Positions 1 through 5,356 of a stretch of DNA of 9,955 nt are shown piece by piece. How positions within the stretch are numbered: position 1 is the stretch's first letter; the number at the start of each line of letters is the position of its first letter. Source of the DNA: DATFAS01 sp035254305. Its GTDB lineage: Bacteria; Bacillota; Bacilli; Aneurinibacillales; RAOX-1. Position numbers and translations under genes: made by a program. The notes under the pieces were generated by a model. It did not search any database, had not been told where the DNA came from, and worked only from the letters and a program-made list of their open reading frames with translations. Where the stretch lies: positions 1-9,955 of the forward strand of contig DATFAS010000216.1 in NCBI GenBank assembly GCA_035254305.1, written 5' to 3'.

Positions 1-1457
1 TCAGAAATGGTATCATATAACTCCCTAATAATTTGTTTTCCACTTTCACTGAGATCATTCGTTTCTCTTGAGATATGGTGCACATCGGTTATTAAATCAT
101 TACTATCCTTAATTTTCATTCCAAACTGATGGCTCATATTAGCAATCACTTCTGCATCCTTAGCCTGATCCGTCGTGCTAGTGGCAATTTGCTCTATTGC
201 TAGGGCAACTTCCCCAATCGTCAACGAAGATTTATGGGATATTTCAGATAAGGTAAGAGAAGAATTGGCCATTTCCAAGGAGGTGTCTTTTACATTTTTT
301 ATCAGTACTCTTATATCTCTTTGCATGGTATTTACAGCTTCCGCTAAACTTCCAATCTCATCTTTATTTTTAAATAACTTCTCAGGAATATCCGCTTTAA
401 AATTACCACTAGCAACATTTTTTAGATGTTCGGAGATAGATACGATCGGTTTAGATAATTTATTAGAGAAGATAGCCGTAACCAAGATTCCTACTACTAT
501 AAATATACTCGCTACAATACCTAAAATGATCTTTATACTATTCGCACCTTCTAGCAGCTCTTCTTTCGGAATAATAGCGATAAATTTCCATCCTGTTTTT
601 GGTGAAGTATAGACATTCGCTATGCTATCTTCCCCATTTATTTTTGTTTCAAAATAATCAGTGGTCATATTTGCTGCCTTATCAAGACCTTGTATTTCTT
701 TAATATTTTTGAAATTATTCTTCTCATCTTTAGGATCGGCAAGCACGGTTCCCTTTTCATCAAGGAGCATAACATACCCGGCTTTACCCATTTTTATCGT
801 TTTAAAGAGATTTGTTAATCCATTGAGTGCAACATCCATTCCTATAGCTCCAATGACTTCTCCCTTTTCATTCTTAATGGTTTTTGCTGTACTAATTAAA
901 CTTAGGTTATCTGCGGCCCAATAATAGGCCTCTGTTCTCACTACTTGACCACTATTCCCCATAGCCTTTTGGTACCAAGGGCGAGATCTAGGATCATATT
1001 TTTCACTTACTTTTCCTTCAGGCCATTGGACATATCCCCCAGATTTGGTACCTAAATAGACGTAGGCCAACTCTGGATGACTCTTTGCAAATTGGAGAAA
1101 GACATCATAAATTTCTTTTTCTATTCCTCCATTTTTTGAAGCAGCCATATTTAAATCAGATGCAGCCGTCTTGTCCATATATTGGCTTAATGTATTGTCT
1201 GCTTTTTTGGTAGTTGGATTTTCTGATAAATAACTTACATTTTTATCAATAGCATCAAAAAAAAGATTGATGGAATGATCGACCTGAATAATTTTCTCTT
1301 GAGAGGAGGATAGATAATTCTCTGTTAGTTGATCTCTTACTTTCATGTTTACTATAATGCTTATAGGAATAATGGTTAACAATAAGATGGTTAAAAACAT
1401 AACAACCAGTTTCGTTCTTAATGATTTTAGCGTAATCCTTTGTGTTTTCAATCTCAT
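1..1457 (-). CDS. Methyl-accepting chemotaxis protein with dCache sensor, 3' end cut by window edge
   Basis: Membrane chemoreceptor that should pass ligand binding to the CheA/CheW complex. The window shows 485 codons without a stop; the kinase-control tip and C-terminus lie beyond base 1. A membrane helix spans about residues 17-37. An extracellular domain of about 270 residues follows, with the dCache_1 pattern YDPRSRPWY (154-162), TEAYY (175-179) and GMD (206-208). A second helix is at about 308-330, then HAMP (about 331-385, with NKDEIGSLAEAV) and the start of the signalling coiled coil. Arg159, Trp161, Tyr178 and Asp208 have roughly the spacing of the amino-acid-binding dCache motif, so an amino-acid ligand is a reasonable inference. 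The ATG at 1457 follows GGGAGAGA closely; the TTG two codons on (1451) has better spacing and may be the true start. The gene type is certain and the ligand is not. Confidence 0.93.
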   Translation of the reverse strand, partial: MRLKTQRITLKSLRTKLVVMFLTILLLTIIPISIIVNMKVRDQLTENYLSSSQEKIIQVDHSINLFFDAIDKNVSYLSENPTTKKADNTLSQYMDKTAASDLNMAASKNGGIEKEIYDVFLQFAKSHPELAYVYLGTKSGGYVQWPEGKVSEKYDPRSRPWYQKAMGNSGQVVRTEAYYWAADNLSLISTAKTIKNEKGEVIGAIGMDVALNGLTNLFKTIKMGKAGYVMLLDEKGTVLADPKDEKNNFKNIKEIQGLDKAANMTTDYFETKINGEDSIANVYTSPKTGWKFIAIIPKEELLEGANSIKIILGIVASIFIVVGILVTAIFSNKLSKPIVSISEHLKNVASGNFKADIPEKLFKNKDEIGSLAEAVNTMQRDIRVLIKNVKDTSLEMANSSLTLSEISHKSSLTIGEVALAIEQIATSTTDQAKDAEVIANMSHQFGMKIKDSNDLITDVHHISRETNDLSESGKQIIRELYDTIS

Positions 1458-1873
1458 TCTCTCCCTATTAATAGATGATGTTATCCGATTCTTTTCTCAA
1501 TTCTATTTATGATTAGATGATAAAGCTTTTGCATCATAAGAGAAAAAGGCTGATTTTCTGTAATTGGTATAATAGCAGAGAGAAAATTAAGAACTATCAG
1601 AAACACATATCCATAAGCCACTTTCATTATAAGCTGATCATGAATTCGCTATCATAACTCCTCCTTGTATTATGTATGAATCAATCCTTATATCACTTCA
1701 ATTATATCCAATGAGAAATATGTAATAAAAATGTAAATCATTCCAAACGATCCATTTATGAAATATCGATCCTAATGAAAACACCTATTTCTTCCCCTGT
1801 GCCCAATCCATTTCCTCTTCGAGTTAATATGGTACTGTAGAGCCTCTATGTGAATGGGAAAGGAGTGATCACT
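1458..1873. other. Intergenic region between divergent genes
   Basis: These 416 bases separate the minus-strand chemoreceptor from the plus-strand small protein gene and must hold both promoters. I see no near-consensus housekeeping promoter for either gene. A TAAA element (minus, around 1504-1507) followed after 17 bases by TCGGATAA loosely recalls a flagellar sigma-D promoter, but the spacing is long and the -10 match is poor. A strong Shine-Dalgarno sequence on the minus strand at 1658-1666 leads only to the frame MIANS-stop. No RNA gene is apparent. Confidence 0.5.
1481..1627 (-). CDS. Doubtful 48-codon ORF upstream of the dCache chemoreceptor
   Basis: An ATG-to-TAA frame of 48 residues begins MKVAYGYVFLIVLNFLSAII, so its first 20 residues are largely hydrophobic, and it ends in a basic stretch (NRIEKRIG). 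It stops 23 bases before the chemoreceptor ATG on the same strand, which would suit a small leader peptide or membrane peptide. No ribosome-binding site lies in front of its ATG. The only good one (1658-1666) is about 30 bases further upstream and opens a five-codon frame instead. I do not recognise the product. Chance is a real alternative, because an A+T-rich gap can produce a frame of this size. Confidence 0.2.
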   Translation of the reverse strand: MKVAYGYVFLIVLNFLSAIIPITENQPFSLMMQKLYHLIINRIEKRIG

Positions 1874-2215
1874 ATGCAACTTCATGAATCTCACCAACTC
1901 TGTACAGCACATATTAATAAATTTGTTAAAGTCACAATGAAAGATGGAAAGGGCCACAAAGGCTATATTGTAGGTTTCGAAGGAGACCATGTCATTTTAG
2001 CAGCACCCCATGAAACAGATGAATCATCCTATCAAATAGCAGCAGATTCAAGACAATATCGATTTTTCCCCTTCTTCTGGATTGGTTTACCTCTAGCCTT
2101 TATCGCTGGTGTTGCTGCTAGAAGACCCTACCGCTATCCATGTCCCACCTATCCTTGTTCAGCCTATCCCTATCCACCCTATTATCCATATGGATACCCT
2201 GGATATGGGTATTAA
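1874..2215 (+). CDS. Small protein with possible Sm-like N-terminus and Tyr/Pro-rich tail
   Basis: A 113-residue protein of unknown function. Residues about 12-45 (INKFVKVTMKDGKGHKGYIV followed by GFEGDHVILAAP) have the alternating beta-strand look of a small Sm-like or SH3-like barrel. A hydrophobic stretch follows at about 64-82. The last 30 residues are built almost entirely of Tyr, Pro, Gly and Ala, with two Cys. Tyr/Pro-rich tails of this kind occur in spore-coat and other surface proteins of endospore formers, so a surface role is a guess from composition. The start at 1874 is chosen because AGGAG at 1861-1865 sits eight bases before it; an in-frame ATG at 1850 has no such site. The gene converges on the Gln-rich gene and shares its terminator. 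Confidence 0.75.
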   Translation: MQLHESHQLCTAHINKFVKVTMKDGKGHKGYIVGFEGDHVILAAPHETDESSYQIAADSRQYRFFPFFWIGLPLAFIAGVAARRPYRYPCPTYPCSAYPYPPYYPYGYPGYGY

Positions 2216-2238
2216 ATGACATCTTCTTCAAGAAAAAA

Positions 2239-2276
2239 GTGGCTTACGTATTAGACATACCTAATACGTAAGCCAC
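2239..2276. terminator. Bidirectional terminator between convergent small genes
   Basis: A perfect 16-bp inverted repeat, GTGGCTTACGTATTAG at 2239-2254 and its complement at 2261-2276, closes a six-base loop. On the minus strand it is followed by six T (complement of the A run at 2233-2238), which makes a classical intrinsic terminator for the Gln-rich gene. On the plus strand the following sequence is only moderately T-rich, but the stem begins 23 bases after the plus-strand gene's stop and probably serves both. Confidence 0.9.
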
Positions 2277-2299
2277 CAGATCTTTACTTATCGTTTAAA

Positions 2300-2659
2300 T
2301 TATTGCCAAACAGTTGGGTTTACAGTGTTTTGTTGTGTGTAATAAGGAGTTTGCCAGTTTACTGGATTAGTAACAACCGTTTGAACTTGTTGACTTACTT
2401 GGTTACACAATTGGTTAATGTATTGAAGCTGTTGAGTAATTTGTGTCTGAGTTTGTACGATATTTTGCAACTGTTGTGCTGTTTGTTGCTCTGCTTGCGA
2501 TAATCTTTGTAATTGAGTTGAATTAGATTGTTCAAATTGGGCGATTTGACGTAGTTGATTGGTTGTTTGATTTTCAAGTTGTGTGGCTTGTTGACAAGCC
2601 CTTGTAATTTCTGATAATTGTTGCTGGACACCTTGTACATTAGATTGAAAACGAACCAT
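2300..2659 (-). CDS. Gln-rich 14-residue-repeat coiled-coil protein
   Basis: A 119-residue protein of unknown function in which 36 residues are Gln. From residue 35 it consists of tandem 14-residue units: QLRQIAQFEQSNST, QLQRLSQAEQQTAQ, QLQNIVQTQTQITQ and QLQYINQLCNQVSQ, with a fifth starting QVQTVV. Leu36, 50, 64, 78 and Val92 are spaced exactly 14 apart, each followed three residues later by Ile, Leu or Val. This is a two-heptad period and predicts a long amphipathic helix or coiled coil with a largely polar face. The tail (from about 98) holds NPVNWQ and NPTVWQ, two similar motifs. There is no signal peptide or membrane helix. The ribosome-binding site is excellent (AGGAGG, eight bases before the ATG). 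A structural role, perhaps at the spore surface, is speculation. Confidence 0.85.
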   Translation of the reverse strand: MVRFQSNVQGVQQQLSEITRACQQATQLENQTTNQLRQIAQFEQSNSTQLQRLSQAEQQTAQQLQNIVQTQTQITQQLQYINQLCNQVSQQVQTVVTNPVNWQTPYYTQQNTVNPTVWQ

Positions 2660-2680
2660 AAGAAAAACCTCCTCAAATTA

Positions 2681-2697
2681 TGTTGTAGTTTACAACA
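2681..2697. promoter_or_regulatory. Inverted repeat just upstream of the Gln-rich gene
   Basis: TGTTGTA and TACAACA form a perfect 7-bp inverted repeat around GTT, a few bases upstream of the AGGAGG ribosome-binding site of the Gln-rich gene. The symmetry would suit a dimeric repressor; as RNA it would give a small hairpin at the 5' side of the ribosome-binding site. I cannot assign a regulator. Confidence 0.35.
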
Positions 2698-2767
2698 GAT
2701 CCTATTATTCCAATTACGTTTCTAATTTATACAAAAAACAAATTTGAAGATGACCTCGTAATGGGTT

Positions 2768-3460
2768 CTATTCACTTAATACTCTGGGAAATAACACGTT
2801 ATTCTCTAAATGCACATGTTGGAACGTTTCATCTTCAAAGTCAATCAACTTTTTAAAAGTGAGTTGATATGTTTTGCATGCATCTTCCGGAAGTTGGTAA
2901 TCATGGGTAATTTCTCTGATTTGTTCCAAAAGATTTCCACAACTCTCATGCTCTCTTTCTAATTTCTCAAATTCGGTTTTTAATTCTGCTTTGTTATGTT
3001 TGGTTGGATCTAAAATAAGAGGGAAAATATTTTGTTCTTCTCGAATCGAGTGTTCTTCTAACTCTGCTTTGAATTTATGAAATAAGTCATGAACTTGAAA
3101 AAGTTCAGGATGATTGGCCCCATGTACTCGCATGATTTTTGTAACATATTGGCTGATTTCAGGCAGTTTTTCGAACAAACTTGCATGGTACTGGTGTATG
3201 ATCGTATCAATAATTTGGTCAAAAGGAGCCTTCATCCAATCGGTTTTTTGTTCATTAAGTGCAGAAGATTGGTCCCACAGTTCATGGATCTCTTGTAGCA
3301 ACTCTTCTCCTTTAAGCCCCTTTTCTTCAGCTGCTATTTGAATTGGTCTGTTCCCACCGCAGCAAAAATCAATTTTGTACTTCTTAAAAATAGTGCTTGA
3401 TTGAGGAAATGTGGTTACGATATCCCCTGTTTTATCATTGAGAGAAAATCTCTGTGACAT
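2768..3460 (-). CDS. ric: Ric/ScdA-type di-iron Fe-S cluster repair protein
   Basis: Cytoplasmic di-iron protein of the Ric (ScdA/YtfE/NorA) family, which helps restore iron-sulfur clusters damaged by nitric oxide or oxidants. At 230 residues it has the usual two-domain length. Residues about 1-60 are the ScdA_N (DUF542) domain with its DFCCGG motif (31-36). Residues about 78-228 are a hemerythrin-like four-helix domain. Its His and Glu residues in YHASL (91-95), RVHGANHPEL (111-120), EEHSIREEQNIFP (135-147), REHE (169-172) and HVHLENNVLFP (215-225) are the expected pool of iron ligands. The start is supported by AGGAGG seven bases upstream. It faces away from the cobalamin-regulated operon, and the region between them holds both promoters. 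I found no convincing NsrR, Fnr or ResD site by eye. Confidence 0.95.
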   Translation of the reverse strand: MSQRFSLNDKTGDIVTTFPQSSTIFKKYKIDFCCGGNRPIQIAAEEKGLKGEELLQEIHELWDQSSALNEQKTDWMKAPFDQIIDTIIHQYHASLFEKLPEISQYVTKIMRVHGANHPELFQVHDLFHKFKAELEEHSIREEQNIFPLILDPTKHNKAELKTEFEKLEREHESCGNLLEQIREITHDYQLPEDACKTYQLTFKKLIDFEDETFQHVHLENNVLFPRVLSE

Positions 3461-3701
3461 AATTTAGCCTCCTAAGAAAGAATTGTAAGAATTTAATTCA
3501 TGAGGAATTTAGATTTCACCTCATTTATTTTCCCCTCGAAAATAACATTAATCCGTGAAACCTATGATGATTTCAAAGTTTGGGTGGAGTTTTAATTATT
3601 ACCATAGGTATTGTTCAAGTTTTTAACATTACTGACCTTCACACTTTATAGAATAGAGTGCTTTCCATTAAAATTCTGTGTATGGATTCCATTCATAGTT
3701 A
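3461..3701. other. Intergenic region upstream of ric
   Basis: A non-coding stretch between the ric start and the cobalamin-regulated promoter. It must contain the ric promoter on the minus strand, but no clear -35/-10 pair or known redox or NO operator is visible to me. A 31-codon plus-strand frame at 3501-3596 lacks a ribosome-binding site and is not called. Confidence 0.5.
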
Positions 3702-3731
3702 TTGACTACTTATATCCTGTAAACCTATAAT
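3702..3731 (+). promoter_or_regulatory. Housekeeping promoter of the bzaAB operon
   Basis: TTGACT at 3702-3707 and TATAAT at 3726-3731 are separated by 18 bases, a near-consensus sigma-A promoter. Transcription would start near 3738, about 30 bases before the riboswitch aptamer. Confidence 0.85.
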
Positions 3732-3768
3732 ATAACTGTCCGAAAATTATAATTGAAGAACTAATCAT

Positions 3769-3915
3769 ACAATAGGTGCCCATGATTTGGGAGAATAGGA
3801 AAGTTAAAAGCGCGGGCCCGCCACTGTATTCGGGGAGTTATTCAAGTCACTGGGGAAACCTGGGAAGGCTTGGATGAAAAGCAATGATCCGAGAGCCAGG
3901 AGACCTGCCTATTGT
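3769..3915 (+). ncRNA. Cobalamin riboswitch aptamer
   Basis: The closing helix P1 is a perfect 8-bp pair, ACAATAGG at 3769-3776 with CCTATTGT at 3908-3915. The B12 box AGCCAGGAGACCTGCC lies at 3894-3909, and the conserved CCCGCCACTGT of the core is at 3817-3827. GGGAAGG and GATCC elements sit at their usual relative places. A CCCA/TGGG hairpin follows P1. The segment between this hairpin and the CCCGCC core is compact compared with many class-I examples, so I do not assign a subclass or a preferred cobalamin form. It should lower expression of the downstream genes when cobalamin is plentiful. Confidence 0.95.
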
Positions 3916-3956
3916 AATAGGAAAAAAAACTCTCGTAATCAGGGTTTATTTTTGAA

Positions 3957-4000
3957 CTTGAGTATGGAAAACTCAAGCCTTTTAGGCTTGAGTTTTTTTA
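3957..4000 (+). terminator. Riboswitch expression platform: terminator and competing hairpin
   Basis: An 11-bp stem, AACTCAAGCCT at 3970-3980 with AGGCTTGAGTT at 3984-3994, runs into seven T (3993-3999) and forms an intrinsic terminator before the coding region. CTTGAGT occurs twice, at 3957-3963 and 3987-3993, on either side of the single complement ACTCAAG at 3971-3977. The first copy can therefore form a 7-bp hairpin that prevents the terminator. This fits transcriptional attenuation by the cobalamin aptamer; how ligand binding biases the first copy is not evident from the sequence. Confidence 0.9.
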
Positions 4001-4040
4001 TATTTACGGGAGTTTCACAAATCTGAAGGAGGTAATGAGA

Positions 4041-5351
4041 ATGACCCAACTAGGTAGTGCATTAAAGGGCTTAATCACACCTGAAATGGAACAAGTAGCA
4101 ACTAAGGAAAGGGTTACACCCGAATTTATAAGAAAAGGAGTAGCTGAAGGGTTTATCGTTATCCCTCGTAATGTACAACGCCAAAATATTTCTCCTATTG
4201 GCATAGGTACAGGTCTCAGAACGAAAGTTAGTGCTAGTGTTGGATTGTATGATGAGGGAGAGAATTGTAGTGTCGAGATAGAAAAAATTAAAACAGCCGT
4301 TAAAGCTGGAACAGATACGATTATGGATCTTAGTGTAGGCGGGGACATTCATTTTATGCGAAAAAAAACGCTTATTACGACCACTACACCAGTTGGTACT
4401 GTCCCTCTGTACGAGGCTATAAACCAAGCCAGTAAAAAATACGGCTCTTTCGTCAAGATGGGTGTTGAGGAAATATTCAAAGTTATTGAACGCCAGGCGG
4501 CTGATGGGATAGATTTTATGGCCCTTCATTGTGGAACGACCATGGATATTGTAGAACGCGCCAAAAAAGAAGGACGGATTGATCCACTCGTAAGTTATGG
4601 AGCTTCCCATTTGATAGGATGGATGCTATATAACCAGAGAGAAAATCCGCTGTATGAATACTATGATAGAGTTCTTGAAATTGCTAGGAAGTACGATGTA
4701 ACGGTTAGCCTTGCTGATGGGATGAGGCCGGGGTGTCTAGCTGATTCGTTAGATGGGGCTCAGGTACAAGAAATGGTGATTCTGGGGGATCTTGTGAAAC
4801 GAACCCGAGAAGCAGGTGTGCAAGTCATGGTAAAGGGACCTGGTCATGTACCTCTTAACCAAATTAAAGCAACGGTTGCATTACAAAAAAGCCTTTGTAA
4901 AGGAGCTCCTTATTTTGTTTTTGGCCCTGTTGTAACAGATATAGCCGCTGGGTATGACCATATAAGTGCTGCTATCGGTGGTGCAGTAAGCGCTTGGGCT
5001 GGAGCTGAATTCATTTGCTATGTAACATCTGCCGAACATATCGGTTTTCCTGATATTGACCAAGTTCATGAAGGCGTAATCGCTGCCCGAATTGCTGCTC
5101 ATGCTGCAGATTTAGCCAAAGGATTACCGGGGGCAAAAGAATGGGATCTAGAACTTTCACGTGCCAGAAAGAAATTGGAATGGGATAAGCAATTTTCACT
5201 CGCGATCGACCCCGAACGTGCCAGACGGTTTAGAACAGAGAGGAACAATGAAACAAATACAGCATGTTCAATGTGTGGAAAATACTGTGCGTTGAAGATT
5301 GCATCTAAGTATTTAGATAATCCCCAAATGAGTTGTAAAAAGAGAGGATGA
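4041..5351 (+). CDS. bzaA: ThiC paralogue, probable 5-hydroxybenzimidazole synthase subunit BzaA
   Basis: Radical-SAM enzyme of the ThiC family, 436 residues, without the N-terminal extension of long bacterial ThiC. BzaA and BzaB together convert aminoimidazole ribotide to 5-hydroxybenzimidazole, the first step of anaerobic lower-ligand synthesis for cobalamin. It has PVGTVPLYEA (117-126), DFMALHCG (158-165), GPGHVP (266-271), AEH (331-333) and a C-terminal Cys cluster at 409, 412 and 416. His269 and His333 match the metal-binding His of ThiC. It departs from ThiC at SYGAS (185-189; usually SRGGS) and Lys265 (usually Glu). The start at 4041 has AAGGAGGT seven bases upstream; the in-frame ATG at 4035 is too close. 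The cobalamin riboswitch and the paired paralogue argue against thiamine synthesis. The A/B assignment rests on gene order and is less certain than the family. Confidence 0.85.
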   Translation: MTQLGSALKGLITPEMEQVATKERVTPEFIRKGVAEGFIVIPRNVQRQNISPIGIGTGLRTKVSASVGLYDEGENCSVEIEKIKTAVKAGTDTIMDLSVGGDIHFMRKKTLITTTTPVGTVPLYEAINQASKKYGSFVKMGVEEIFKVIERQAADGIDFMALHCGTTMDIVERAKKEGRIDPLVSYGASHLIGWMLYNQRENPLYEYYDRVLEIARKYDVTVSLADGMRPGCLADSLDGAQVQEMVILGDLVKRTREAGVQVMVKGPGHVPLNQIKATVALQKSLCKGAPYFVFGPVVTDIAAGYDHISAAIGGAVSAWAGAEFICYVTSAEHIGFPDIDQVHEGVIAARIAAHAADLAKGLPGAKEWDLELSRARKKLEWDKQFSLAIDPERARRFRTERNNETNTACSMCGKYCALKIASKYLDNPQMSCKKRG

Positions 5352-5356
5352 ACAAA

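Noticed and set aside
175..924. Open plus-strand frames at 175-612 and 661-924
   Set aside because: They are antisense to the chemoreceptor, which reads through without a stop on the minus strand with clear dCache and HAMP motifs.
1475..1507. Sigma-D-like promoter (TAAA, 17 bases, TCGGATAA) before the first chemoreceptor
   Set aside because: The spacer is longer than usual and the -10 matches poorly. The similar ATCGGATAA before the second chemoreceptor lies only eight bases from its ATG, so the shared string is probably chance.
2303..2676. Alternative frames at 2303-2503 (plus) and 2395-2676 (minus) over the Gln-rich gene
   Set aside because: The 119-residue frame has the AGGAGG site and an exact 14-residue period; the others are by-products of the repetitive sequence.
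3501..3596. 31-codon plus-strand frame upstream of the bza promoter
   Set aside because: No ribosome-binding site, no recognisable motif and a position upstream of the operon promoter.
4004..5199. Several minus-strand frames inside bzaA
   Set aside because: They overlap a well-supported conserved enzyme and show no recognisable domain.
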